A stretch of DNA of 64,000 nucleotides from Luteibacter aegosomaticola (GCF_023078475.1 NZ_CP095741.1:4558501-4622500); one strand, 5' to 3'. Positions 8,343-16,534 are shown, counted from the first letter of the stretch. The notes: generated by a model from the letters alone, not told the origin. A program made the numbers and translations.

Positions 8343-10678
8343 GAAGTTCTCATGCCGAAGCGTTCCGAACGACATTGTTAGGAGCATGGAATGTCGTCGA
8401 AGATCGGCCGCTCAACCGGGCCGAGATCGACCGAATTGTTCGGTATCTCGAAGCTCCAGGATCCGGGCCAACACCCACGACGAGTTTCGCCGATTATCTT
8501 GACGACAAGCTAACTGTGCATCCGCCCAAGCTGCCAGATGGGAACACGTACGTAGCGTACTCTGGCAAAGATGGTCACGGGATATCCAACTATGAGAATG
8601 CGAGGCGATACATCGCTGAGTCCGGGGGTCAGGCCGGGCTTATTGGCGATACTTCGTGGGGGCAATTCGCAAACGAGGCAGGGAAGCGTCCTGAGCTCGC
8701 ACTGGTTGCCGATAAGCTTGCAGTAGAGCTGAGCCGCGAAGGCTTCAGGCCGCGAGGACAGCCGATAGATGCTGTGAGCGACATGCTTTGGAACGCAGGC
8801 AGCCCTGAATTCGCCCGACAGGCGGCCCTGAGTGGACGCCCGATCGTCGGGTTCGTGGACGGCGCACCAGAGGGGCGAGGCTTCTCCAATCATGAACTAC
8901 CCGTCATTCGTCAGGCGGCGCGCGTCTCCTTCAATGGTCAGCATCTTGCGGGCGCCGAAGGAGATGGGCTGGAGGCGGCCAGAAAGTCGGCCGTTACCTT
9001 TTCCGCACTCGAGGCCGAAATGGCGGGCGCGGCGTCACTCCACTCGAATCGCCTTATAACGACGGGGCACCTCCGAAGTCGCGTTGACCTGTCCTACGGC
9101 TTCAACGGAACAAACAACACCGTCTTCGGCCAGCCGCGGGAGATCTTCGCTCGACAGACCATCGAGGAGATGACCTCGACGGCGGACAAGTGGTCGCGAA
9201 TCCATGCGCGCACGGTCGGTGATGTCAGCTATCGGACACCCGTGGAGCATGGGCAGGCTCTCGTGCAAACCAGGACGTTGGCGCTTCGCTCGGGCGGTGC
9301 GTTGGCACTTACGCCTGAGGCCGCCGGGATGGATGCGGACTTCTCCCGGGACGTTCTCACGCGACGCGCACCATCCGGTGGACTGCTGCACGCTACGGAC
9401 GTCGCTGGAAGAGCAGCTATCGTACTCGATGCGACAGTGACCGCTCGCAGTGTGACAAATCTCCAGCGCTCGGGTAATCAGGTCGGTGCTACGTCCGAGG
9501 TTGTGCATTTTGCCGGTAGGAATCTGGGCGGTTGGGGCGGTGCCGTAGCGGGTGCTCAGGCCGCTGCGCTTGCGGGTGCGGAGACTGGCCCCGGTGCCCT
9601 TGTGGCTGGCACTGTGGGAGCAATAGCGGGCGCGGTCGCCGGCGAGAAGATCGCAAACAAGGTGGACGACTACCGCACATATCATCAGAACGACAGCCGG
9701 GGCCAAAGCTGGCAAATGGATCCAGCCAATCCCGACCGCGGCTGGACCCGCAGCGAGACCCGTCTCGATCCGAATGGTCCCACGGTGCCGGGGCACGGCT
9801 ACAGCGCGCCCGCGTACAAAACAGAAACCATCACCGCGCCACCCGAAACCGCCAACGAACTCAACTACAAAGCCTCCGGCGTCCAGGTCCAGCTCGCCCT
9901 CGCCCACCCGCCGACACCTCGCAATCCTTACTCCGTGGAAGCGAAGCCGACGGATGCGCCGAGCCTTCGCGAAGCCAAATGGCAGCGCGATCCGAACACC
10001 CTGGCGTGGCGCCGTGAGGTGACAACGGGCTACATGGAACACGGCCTGCCGATGACTCGGACCGACGTTGCCTCTCCTCAGCGGACGCAGGAGCTCGACC
10101 AGTCCTCCGCCAGGATCGCGGAAGAGAACCGAGCCAATCGCCCTTTAGCGATTGCAGAACGCTATCTCGAGGCGCACCGGGAATACGGCTGGGAGCGCTT
10201 CGGCAAGCCCGAAGCGGCGGCCGTGGCGGCGGCCAACGCGCCCAGGAATGTTCTGGAGGCCTCGGACGGCAATGAATATAAGCGCGGTCCCGATGGCGCG
10301 TGGAAGCACGAGACCTTGTTCGGCCACGAATCCAGGGCCACCGGCAACATCAGGGATGAACTCAACGAGGCTGCCCGCTCGAACGGCATCCATGCGCCGT
10401 CGATGAAACAAGGCCTGCCTACAAACCCCACGCAGGACCGCATCACCGAGATGCTCGAGGCCGCCCGCAATGGCGACTGGAATAAATTCCGCCAGGACAC
10501 GCAGGCTTTCGCCGAGATGCAGCCGGGCCAGCAGTTGCAACAGAACGCCGTGCAACAGGCCAACCAGATCGAACAGCACGCGGAGCAGCAACGCGCCGCG
10601 CAGGTTCATCAGCAACAGAACGAACAACAACAGCAACAGACCCAGCAGCAGGCCCACGGCCCGCGCATGACCCGCTGA
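8339..10678 (+). CDS. Large Gln-tailed protein, candidate secreted effector (module 1)
   Basis: The protein has 779 residues. Residues 1-250 are a mixed alpha/beta region of unknown fold (TYVAYSGKDG, GDTSWGQFANEAG). Around residues 395-440 lies a Gly/Ala-zipper hydrophobic stretch (GGWGGAVAGAQAAALAGAE). The later part contains DPxTLAWRREV- and YKRGPDGAWKHE-like segments. The last 50 residues are extremely Gln-rich and end HGPRMTR. There is no signal peptide. Gln-rich C-termini occur in Xanthomonadales type IV secretion effectors (X-Tfes), but the canonical XVIPCD motifs are not visible, so this is only a resemblance. The tail is shared with the 11338-12135 product. It is coupled to upstream paralogue B. 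Confidence 0.65.
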   Translation: MRSSHAEAFRTTLLGAWNVVEDRPLNRAEIDRIVRYLEAPGSGPTPTTSFADYLDDKLTVHPPKLPDGNTYVAYSGKDGHGISNYENARRYIAESGGQAGLIGDTSWGQFANEAGKRPELALVADKLAVELSREGFRPRGQPIDAVSDMLWNAGSPEFARQAALSGRPIVGFVDGAPEGRGFSNHELPVIRQAARVSFNGQHLAGAEGDGLEAARKSAVTFSALEAEMAGAASLHSNRLITTGHLRSRVDLSYGFNGTNNTVFGQPREIFARQTIEEMTSTADKWSRIHARTVGDVSYRTPVEHGQALVQTRTLALRSGGALALTPEAAGMDADFSRDVLTRRAPSGGLLHATDVAGRAAIVLDATVTARSVTNLQRSGNQVGATSEVVHFAGRNLGGWGGAVAGAQAAALAGAETGPGALVAGTVGAIAGAVAGEKIANKVDDYRTYHQNDSRGQSWQMDPANPDRGWTRSETRLDPNGPTVPGHGYSAPAYKTETITAPPETANELNYKASGVQVQLALAHPPTPRNPYSVEAKPTDAPSLREAKWQRDPNTLAWRREVTTGYMEHGLPMTRTDVASPQRTQELDQSSARIAEENRANRPLAIAERYLEAHREYGWERFGKPEAAAVAAANAPRNVLEASDGNEYKRGPDGAWKHETLFGHESRATGNIRDELNEAARSNGIHAPSMKQGLPTNPTQDRITEMLEAARNGDWNKFRQDTQAFAEMQPGQQLQQNAVQQANQIEQHAEQQRAAQVHQQQNEQQQQQTQQQAHGPRMTR

Positions 10679-10691
10679 CAAAGGAACACCG

Positions 10692-11261
10692 ATGGAAGAG
10701 AAGGAAATCCTGACGCTGGTCAGCAGCACTGCGCTCTTGATGGAACAGTTCGAACGGCGTTGCTCGATGATCGAGCGGCGGCTGGATCAGACATGGCAGG
10801 CGTTGGAAGGCCTGACCAGCCACGTACCCACGGCGGTGCAGCGCTCGGCCGATGGCGTCCTTCGCGAGATCCCGCTGCAGATCATCGACCGCGTCCGCGA
10901 AGGTATCGACCGCCCCGTGGGCGAGTACGAGCTTCGCCTCCAGAATGCCTCGAGCTCAGCGATGGAGGCCACCCGCCTGGTCGCCGACCAGATGACGCGA
11001 ATGGAGAAGCTCCATCGGCATCTGGTGTGGAAGGTGGTGGGCGTAGTGGGTGGCGCCGTCGCGTTGTTGCTCGTCGCAGCCATATGGCTATCGTCGCATT
11101 ACATGGATGTGATCAAGCAGAACCAGCTCTCCGCCGAGCTGCTTAAGGCGTACAACAAGGCGGATGTCACGCTTTGTGGCGGGCAGCTTTGTGCCAACGT
11201 CGACATCAAGGGCACCAAGGCCGGCGACAAGGGGCAGTACCTCCCGGTCAATCCACGCTAG
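10692..11261 (+). CDS. Coiled-coil single-pass membrane protein with C-terminal CGG motif (module 1)
   Basis: The 189-residue protein has a long amphipathic helical N-terminus (residues 1-110), one membrane helix (about 115-134, VVGVVGGAVALLLVAAIWL) and a short tail with LCGGQLC and KGQYLPV. The protein at 12653-13282 has the same plan and the matching tail SCGGRPC...KGEYVLV, so the two are paralogues, each beside a Gln-tailed gene. The layout recalls small mobilisation-type proteins, but the role is unknown. It starts 13 bases after the effector stop, with AAGGA upstream. Confidence 0.7.
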   Translation: MEEKEILTLVSSTALLMEQFERRCSMIERRLDQTWQALEGLTSHVPTAVQRSADGVLREIPLQIIDRVREGIDRPVGEYELRLQNASSSAMEATRLVADQMTRMEKLHRHLVWKVVGVVGGAVALLLVAAIWLSSHYMDVIKQNQLSAELLKAYNKADVTLCGGQLCANVDIKGTKAGDKGQYLPVNPR

Positions 11262-11269
11262 GCCAGGCG

Positions 11270-11318
11270 GACCGGACAAGTGGTCCGTGTGGATGGTGGG
11301 CGGGCGTTGAATATCTGA
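11270..11318 (+). repeat. 49-bp direct repeat, right copy (attR-like)
   Basis: An exact duplicate of the pteridine reductase 3' end (6449-6497) begins 8 bases after the stop of the CGG membrane protein gene. Here the repeat is followed by the second arm of a 9-bp GC-rich hairpin, so this copy appears to keep the original downstream flank. Confidence 0.9.
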
Positions 11319-11334
11319 TCCAGGGCGCCCGCCC
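11298..11334 (+). terminator. Hairpin completing the displaced pteridine reductase terminator
   Basis: Arms GGGCGGGCG (11298-11306) and CGCCCGCCC (11326-11334) are perfect complements around a 19-base loop, followed by GTTT. The left arm lies within the 49-bp repeat and the right arm outside it. The left copy at 6449 therefore lacks a terminator. Confidence 0.6.
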
Positions 11335-11337
11335 GTT

Positions 11338-12135
11338 TCATCGCGTCAGGTGATGCGCAGGACCCTGCTGGGTTGGCTGCTGGGCCTGCTGATTCTGCTG
11401 TTGCTGCTGCTGGCCAGGATCAGCCTGCTTCTGGGCCGCTTGCTGCGCCGCATGTTGTTGCTGGCCTTCAGCCGCGAAAGCCCGGCCCTCCGGTGATTGC
11501 GCCAGCTGTTTGCCCGCCTGATCGACCGCCGCCGCATTACCCGGATTGGCAAGCAACGCATCCATGACCGGATCACCGGTTTTCACGGGTGCCGCAGCGC
11601 CCTGCTCTGCCGGTTGCGGGTTCCTGCCACCGAACGAACTGGAAGGTTCTGCTACGTGACGGGTCGGCTGGTTCACCGCCGTGGCGTGCTCTTTCTCGAG
11701 CGCCTTGATGCCGTTGGCCAGATCACCGGGTGTACGGATACCGTAATTGTCACGGGCGTGGATATGCTCGCCGGTGACTCGTTCCGTCGTATTCGTCGCC
11801 CAGTTCGAGCAATTGTTGAGATAGCCCCACGTCACCTTTTCGCCGAGGGCTTTGTCGAGTTCGGCTACCTGCTTTTGATCGAGCTGGTAGTACCGGCTTT
11901 CGGTAGCGGGAAACCGGTTTTCGATACCCTGCCGAATATTGGTCTCGGGGTGCTGTGCTTCGTTGGCGAAACGCGGATGGTCGTTAGGCCACAAGCCATA
12001 CGCCTGGGTTGTCCCGTTGCGCGTCACCGAGATCCACGCGTGGCCCTCGGTATCCACGCTCCACGCGTTCGTATTGGGTTCCGCGTTGGTGTGGATACCC
12101 AGTACGACCTTGTCATCTCCAGTAGGTCCTGGCAT
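11338..12135 (-). CDS. Gln-tailed protein with permuted papain-fold motifs, candidate effector (module 2)
   Basis: The protein has 265 residues from ATG 12135, with AGGAG upstream. The N-terminal half has GHAWISV followed about 75 residues later by LNNCSNWATNTTE. This His-then-Asn-Cys order is found in circularly permuted NlpC/P60 and LRAT-like papain-fold enzymes (inference from motif order). The C-terminal 85 residues contain a segment alignable with the tail of the 779-residue protein and a Gln-rich run ending GPAHHLTR. There is no signal peptide. The upstream lipoprotein-like gene is 20 bases away, matching the immunity-effector arrangement known for X-Tfi/X-Tfe pairs. Confidence 0.65.
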   Translation of the reverse strand: MPGPTGDDKVVLGIHTNAEPNTNAWSVDTEGHAWISVTRNGTTQAYGLWPNDHPRFANEAQHPETNIRQGIENRFPATESRYYQLDQKQVAELDKALGEKVTWGYLNNCSNWATNTTERVTGEHIHARDNYGIRTPGDLANGIKALEKEHATAVNQPTRHVAEPSSSFGGRNPQPAEQGAAAPVKTGDPVMDALLANPGNAAAVDQAGKQLAQSPEGRAFAAEGQQQHAAQQAAQKQADPGQQQQQQNQQAQQPTQQGPAHHLTR

Positions 12136-12155
12136 CTCGTTCTCCTTGAATGAGG

Positions 12156-12527
12156 TTACGGGTAGACCTGCTCGTCGCCATCGGCGTGCACCACGACGAT
12201 CTTCTCGCCGTGGTACGGCAGCGTCACCTGCGCCTGCCACTCGTCATCCAGGGGAATATTGGTTTTAGCCATCGATTCGCACGTACTACCGACCTTGCAA
12301 CGGCCGATAACGACTTTCAGTACACCGGCATCAACCGTGTAATCGACGCCACCCGAGTAGTAACTCGATTCGGGATAGACGTGGTACCGGAGCGATACTT
12401 CATTCGATCCGGCCGGCTTGACCGAAACGGGATCAACCGCTTTCCTTGGGTACGAAGGTTTCATTTCTGCTCCATTGCAACCGGAAGACATCATCACTAA
12501 AGCCACGATCAAGGCGTATGGTCTCAA
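12156..12527 (-). CDS. Small exported protein, probable lipoprotein, candidate immunity partner (module 2)
   Basis: The protein is 123 residues if started at TTG 12527, which has GGAGGG 8 bases upstream. This start gives a compact signal sequence (MRPYALIVALVMMSSGC); Cys17 could be lipidated, although Ser at -3 is not the usual lipobox residue. The mature part is beta-rich and has a second Cys pair (RCKVGSTC). Longer in-frame starts lack a credible ribosome site. It lies 20 bases upstream of the Gln-tailed enzyme-like gene and is probably co-transcribed, consistent with protecting the periplasm from it. Confidence 0.6.
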   Translation of the reverse strand: MRPYALIVALVMMSSGCNGAEMKPSYPRKAVDPVSVKPAGSNEVSLRYHVYPESSYYSGGVDYTVDAGVLKVVIGRCKVGSTCESMAKTNIPLDDEWQAQVTLPYHGEKIVVVHADGDEQVYP

Positions 12528-12652
12528 GGCACTTACCCTCCAGGCGATCTCCTTGCCGATCGTAGAAACTACGAGGTATCTCCCGCCGGGACAAGGCCTT
12601 ATCCTGATCCATGCGTGGACCGCCTCACAAAAAATGAAATGCGAAGGGAAAA

Positions 12653-13282
12653 ATGGATACCGATCTCGCTCCGCTTTTTGAAACAACGAAGCGCCTGGCA
12701 CTCCTGGCGGAAACGCTGAAGCAACAGACCACCGCGGCGATCAAGGAGCAGCACGATGCCGGGCAGCTCCTGAACGACACGGCCTACACGTTCCAGGGCA
12801 ATGTCGGCCAACTGGTCGGGGAGACGGTCCGCCAGGTCGGCATTTCAGCCCGGGCCGCCGTGGATAGCGCGCTCGCCGAGTCGATTGAACTGCATTCGCG
12901 ATCCATCCTGGAGGTGTCGTCGTCCCTTCAGCAGACGACACGCCACCTTGAAAACAGCCTTGGCGCGGTCGCCCGGGAAACACGCAGGCTTGTCTGGATT
13001 TCTTATGCGAGCATCGCGGGTGCCGTCCTTCTTCTTGTCGCGGGAGGAGGCATGTTGCTGCATCACGAAAGCCAGGCTTATGACGCCGCCCGCACGCGAG
13101 CGGCGCAGGCCGAGATAGGCGCTGCAACGATCGAGGCCTATGCACGAGCCGGCCTCGCCTCATGCGGTGGCCGCCCCTGCCTCAAGCTGGACCAGAAGAC
13201 GCCGCATTGGGGCGCGAAAGGTGAATACGTGCTTGTCGAGGGCGCGACCGCTGCCAAAAAAGAGCAGGCGACAGCGCAATAA
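12653..13282 (+). CDS. Coiled-coil single-pass membrane protein with C-terminal CGG motif (module 2)
   Basis: This 209-residue protein parallels the 10692-11261 product. It has a helical, heptad-like N-terminus rich in Gln/Thr/Glu, a membrane helix near residues 112-135 (WISYASIAGAVLLLVAGGGMLL) and a tail with SCGGRPC and KGEYVLV. It is divergent from the lipoprotein-like gene and ends directly at a strong bidirectional terminator. Its recurrence next to a second Gln-tailed gene suggests it belongs to the same system, as an anchor, adaptor or immunity factor. Confidence 0.7.
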   Translation: MDTDLAPLFETTKRLALLAETLKQQTTAAIKEQHDAGQLLNDTAYTFQGNVGQLVGETVRQVGISARAAVDSALAESIELHSRSILEVSSSLQQTTRHLENSLGAVARETRRLVWISYASIAGAVLLLVAGGGMLLHHESQAYDAARTRAAQAEIGAATIEAYARAGLASCGGRPCLKLDQKTPHWGAKGEYVLVEGATAAKKEQATAQ

Positions 13283-13310
13283 AAAAGGCCCGGCGATTGC
13301 CGGGCCTTTT
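13283..13310. terminator. Bidirectional rho-independent terminator
   Basis: The stem AAAAGGCCCGGC / GCCGGGCCTTTT with loop GATT lies between two convergent genes (stops at 13282 and 13314). The A- and T-tracts make it functional on both strands. Confidence 0.92.
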
Positions 13311-13313
13311 CGG

Positions 13314-14168
13314 TTACTTCTTCTGGCGGAACGCACTTTCCAGCAGGGCGCGATCGAAGCCCTGGCCCGGGTCACCATATTGCGCGTAGCGATACAGGGC
13401 GGCGGCATAGACGCCGTGCATGGCGTTCTGGAAGAGCCCCAAGGCCACGATGGCGATGACCGCGACGACGCCGACGGCAACCGTCAACGCAACGGAGCCC
13501 GTGCTGAACGCGCCGAAGATAAGCATGGCGCTGACGATCATGACGCAAAAGGTGAGAAGACCGCCGACGACGCCGATGCCGGCGTTACCAATGATGTTCT
13601 CGCCCCAGGTGCGCTTCACGAGCGAAGCGCTGTCCTTCACCGCTTCCACCGGCCCGACGTTTTGCGCGGCGAGCACCGGCACGACGAGGAAGGTGGCGAC
13701 CGTCCAGCCCACGCCAAGCAGGCCGGCCACGATGCGACCGATGAAGCCGGCGCGCTCCTGGATGGCGCGCAGGATCATGCCGACCGTGGCCGAGATGAGC
13801 GCGTAGCCGATGATCGCGGGCAGCTTGCTCCACGCGGCGCTGAGGCCATCGTTGAGCGTGGGATTACCGCCATCAAGGCGAATGAAGGCGGCGGATGCCA
13901 GTGCGGTGTTGAAGAAGATCACCACACCGTACTGGATGAAGTAAAACAGGAACGAGACGGCGAGGAACACCGGCGAGACGTGCCGGCCGCCATCTTCCAG
14001 GCCGGTGCGGTGGCCGTGGAGCAGCGAGATCACCGGCCAGGCGAACGAGGCGATGACCACGAGCGACGCCAAGCCCGCAAAGAGCGGAAAGAGCATCAGC
14101 TCCTTGTCCTGGCGGAGGATGTTGGCGCTCGATTTCATCAGCGCCCAACTGCGTGCGAACTTGCCCAT
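13314..14168 (-). CDS. DUF6159-type integral membrane protein
   Basis: The 284-residue protein has about six hydrophobic helices, including FPLFAGLASLVVIASFAWPVI, VFLAVSFLFYFIQYGVVIFF and a C-terminal VALTVAVGVVAVIAIVALGLF. The N-terminus (WALMKSSANILRQDKELMLFP) is typical of the DUF6159 family found near housekeeping genes. No catalytic motif is seen and the role is unknown. It is separated from folK by a perfect 12-bp inverted repeat and a REP pair, so it is probably transcribed alone. Confidence 0.75.
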   Translation of the reverse strand: MGKFARSWALMKSSANILRQDKELMLFPLFAGLASLVVIASFAWPVISLLHGHRTGLEDGGRHVSPVFLAVSFLFYFIQYGVVIFFNTALASAAFIRLDGGNPTLNDGLSAAWSKLPAIIGYALISATVGMILRAIQERAGFIGRIVAGLLGVGWTVATFLVVPVLAAQNVGPVEAVKDSASLVKRTWGENIIGNAGIGVVGGLLTFCVMIVSAMLIFGAFSTGSVALTVAVGVVAVIAIVALGLFQNAMHGVYAAALYRYAQYGDPGQGFDRALLESAFRQKK

Positions 14169-14238
14169 GTCCTTTGGAACCCCTTGGTGTGCAACGGTGG
14201 CGGTGTTTTAGCACCCCGGGCGGGGCAAATGCCACCGC

Positions 14239-14368
14239 GGGGCGGTTCCGTCCTGGCTAACGGAACCGCCCCTCCAGGAGCGCGGTTGCGCGCGATGGGT
14301 TTGGCGTAAGAGCCCGGGACCTGCTGTGTTGAGGCGAAAGATGTCGCGCGCAAGGCGCGCTCCTACAG
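14239..14368. repeat. 12-bp-arm hairpin followed by an inverted REP pair
   Basis: GGGGCGGTTCCG (14239-14250) pairs with CGGAACCGCCCC (14261-14272). Then two REP copies of opposite orientation (from 14275 and ending 14366) could fold into a larger structure. The right REP supplies the TAG stop of folK (14363-14365). It probably terminates or stabilises the folK transcript. Confidence 0.75.
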
Positions 14369-14851
14369 GGGCATCGGCTCTGCGGTGAGGGGTTCTTTGT
14401 CTTGGGGGAAGGCGGCCCACAGGGCGGCCATGGTCTGGCCGGTGACCGGGTTGCGGACGTCGGGGGCGATGTCGGCCATCGGCTTCAGCACGAAGGCGTG
14501 GCGGAGTTCGCTACGGGGGAGCTTGAGGTTGCCTGCGCCGCTCATCACCAGGTCGTCGTACAGGACGATATCCACGTCCAGGGTACGGTTGGCGTAGCGG
14601 TCGCCGCCACGGACGCGGCCGTGGCGGTCTTCCAACGCGTGGAGCCACTCGTTCAACGCTTCCGGGCCGAGGTCGCTATCCAGCGCCACGGCAAGGTTGA
14701 AGAAGTCCGGGCCATCAAAGCCGACGGCGGCGCTGCGGTACACCGGCGAGATATCCAGCGCGCCAAAGCGGGCGCGCAATTCCGCCACGGCCGCCGCCAG
14801 CCAGCGCGGTGCGTCGATATTCGAACCGAGGCTCAGGTAAGCACGGCCCAT
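14363..14851 (-). CDS. folK: 2-amino-4-hydroxy-6-hydroxymethyldihydropteridine diphosphokinase
   Basis: The 162-residue HPPK has the family start (AYLSLGSNI), the pterin/ATP-binding segment FFNLAVALDSDL and the hallmark RTLDVDIVLYDD. It transfers pyrophosphate from ATP to 6-hydroxymethyl-dihydropterin in folate synthesis. The start ATG follows the MscS-channel stop directly, in an apparent folB-mscS-folK operon. The stop codon TAG is part of a REP element, so the terminal residues EPMPL may be recent. Confidence 0.95.
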   Translation of the reverse strand: MGRAYLSLGSNIDAPRWLAAAVAELRARFGALDISPVYRSAAVGFDGPDFFNLAVALDSDLGPEALNEWLHALEDRHGRVRGGDRYANRTLDVDIVLYDDLVMSGAGNLKLPRSELRHAFVLKPMADIAPDVRNPVTGQTMAALWAAFPQDKEPLTAEPMPL

Positions 14852-16093
14852 TCAGTCCTCCAGTGCAGGGATGCCATGCAACGCCCCGATCGCCTCGCGC
14901 ACATCGCCGCCCGAAGGCTGCTGGAACGGACGCAGGCCGAACTCGGGGAGGATGGCGATGAGGTGGTCGAAGATGTCGGCCTGGATCCGCTCGTATTCCA
15001 GCCACACGACGGTGTTGGTGAAGCAATAGACCTCGAGCGGAATGCCCTGCGGGCCGGGGTCACGCATGCGAACCATGCGGGTCATCGCATCGTGCACATC
15101 CGGATGCGCCTTGATATAGGCATCGGCATAGGCACGGAAAGCACCGATGTTCGTCTGGCGGCGACGGTTCGCCGGTAGCTTGCCTGGTTCGCCCAGCGCA
15201 TCGTTCCAGCGCTGGATATCCTCGCGCTTCTGTTTCAGGTAAGCAGCGAGCAGGTGGATCTTCGCAAACCGCTCGAGCTCGCCGTCTTCAAGAAAGCGCA
15301 CGCACGCCGCATCAACGAACAATTCGCGCTTAATTCGGCGACCGCCCGAATCGGACATGCCGCGCCAGTTCTGGAACGAGTCGGAAATCAGGCGCCACGT
15401 CGGCACGGTAACGATCGTGCGATCGAAGTTGCGCACCTTCACCGTGTGCAGGGTGATATCGATGACATCGCCATCCACGCCTGCGGAGGACATGGTGATC
15501 CAGTCACCCACGCGCAGCATGTCGTTGGTGCTGAGCTGGATACCGGCGACGAAGCCGAGGATCGTGTCCTTGAACACCAACAACAACACGGCGGACATGG
15601 CACCGATGCCGGACAGCAGCAACGCCACGTTCTGATGGGTAAGGCGCGTAATGACGATCACCACGGCCACGATCCACAGGACCAGTTGCAACAGCTGCAC
15701 CACGCCCTTGATGGAGCGTTTGCCGGCCGGGGTCGCGCTGTAAAGCGATTCGAACGCGATCAGCGAGCGGCCGATCGCGGCGATGACGCAGACGATCATC
15801 CAGCACACGGCGACATCGCGAATGAAACCGGCGAGGCTGTCCTGGTCCTTTACCTCGAGGAACAGCGCGATGCCGTAGTACACGACGATGGCGGGCAACA
15901 TGCGCGCGAGCCAGCGGAAGGCGCCGAATTCATAGAGGGCATCGTCCCAGCGCCACGCGGTATGCCGTGTCGCCACGCGCACCACGCGGTGCAGGAACAC
16001 GCGGCCCAGCAAACCCACCAGCCAGGCCACCACGAAGAGGCCGGCGATGGCGCCTGCGCGCTTCAACTCGATGATGGTGAACATGTCGTCCAT
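14852..16093 (-). CDS. MscS-family mechanosensitive channel (YbdG-like)
   Basis: The 413-residue protein starts at ATG 16093; an in-frame upstream extension into folB is not homologous. Five membrane helices occupy residues 1-170. The pore/beta domain follows (FKDTILGFVAGIQLSTNDMLRVGDWITM), then a cytoplasmic domain with RNFDRTIVTVPTWRLISDSFQNW, typical of the YbdG/YnaI miniconductance subfamily. It would release solutes on membrane tension. It sits between folB and folK, an arrangement without evident functional logic. Confidence 0.9.
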   Translation of the reverse strand: MDDMFTIIELKRAGAIAGLFVVAWLVGLLGRVFLHRVVRVATRHTAWRWDDALYEFGAFRWLARMLPAIVVYYGIALFLEVKDQDSLAGFIRDVAVCWMIVCVIAAIGRSLIAFESLYSATPAGKRSIKGVVQLLQLVLWIVAVVIVITRLTHQNVALLLSGIGAMSAVLLLVFKDTILGFVAGIQLSTNDMLRVGDWITMSSAGVDGDVIDITLHTVKVRNFDRTIVTVPTWRLISDSFQNWRGMSDSGGRRIKRELFVDAACVRFLEDGELERFAKIHLLAAYLKQKREDIQRWNDALGEPGKLPANRRRQTNIGAFRAYADAYIKAHPDVHDAMTRMVRMRDPGPQGIPLEVYCFTNTVVWLEYERIQADIFDHLIAILPEFGLRPFQQPSGGDVREAIGALHGIPALED

Positions 16094-16118
16094 GGGGGTT
16101 ACAGCTCCGGGTAACGCA

Positions 16119-16478
16119 TCATTCGGGCCGCGTGCCGCGCTCGATGCGCACGCCGACGGCACGGGCACCACGTACGGCACCCGGCTTGGAGAGTTTCAGG
16201 CGCACCCACGACACGCCGAATTCCTCACGCACGATCTCGGCGCAGCGCTCGGCGAGCGTCTCGACCAGGCCGAAGCTGGAGGATTCCACATACGCCTGCA
16301 GCCGCTTGGAAATCGACTTGTAGTTCAGGGTGTCGTTGATGTCGTCGGTCGCCGCGGGGCGGCGGTTATCGAACGCCATCTCCAGGTCGAACGAAAGGGT
16401 CTGCCGGATCCGGCGTTCCCAGTCGTAGATGCCGATGACCGCGTCAATGCGCAGGTCCTCGATGAAGACGATGTCCAT
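16119..16478 (-). CDS. folB: Dihydroneopterin aldolase
   Basis: The 119-residue protein begins at ATG 16478 (MDIVFIEDLRIDAVIGIYDWER), which matches FolB N-termini. The catalytic region SFGLVETLAERCAEI and the C-terminal KLSKPGAVRGARAVGVRIER are conserved. It cleaves dihydroneopterin to hydroxymethyl-dihydropterin, the substrate of FolK. The frame is open upstream only because it reads through a REP array, so longer starts are rejected. Confidence 0.95.
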   Translation of the reverse strand: MDIVFIEDLRIDAVIGIYDWERRIRQTLSFDLEMAFDNRRPAATDDINDTLNYKSISKRLQAYVESSSFGLVETLAERCAEIVREEFGVSWVRLKLSKPGAVRGARAVGVRIERGTRPE

Positions 16479-16534
16479 GGGGCCCGAAAAGTGAAGAAGG
16501 GCCCTACAGGTTACCCGATGGCACCACGAACATC

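Noticed and set aside
8339..10678. Canonical XVIPCD effector domain
   Set aside because: Only the Gln-rich tail is reminiscent. The conserved RIDHV-type and FxVQG-type motifs could not be found.
6449..11318. tRNA gene as the attachment site of the 4.8-kb module
   Set aside because: The repeat is protein-coding sequence; no tRNA-like cloverleaf was seen.
13140..14309. 389-codon plus-strand frame spanning 13.1-14.3 kb
   Set aside because: It crosses a strong terminator and opposes a convincing membrane protein gene; composition is His/Arg/Asp-rich as in shadows.
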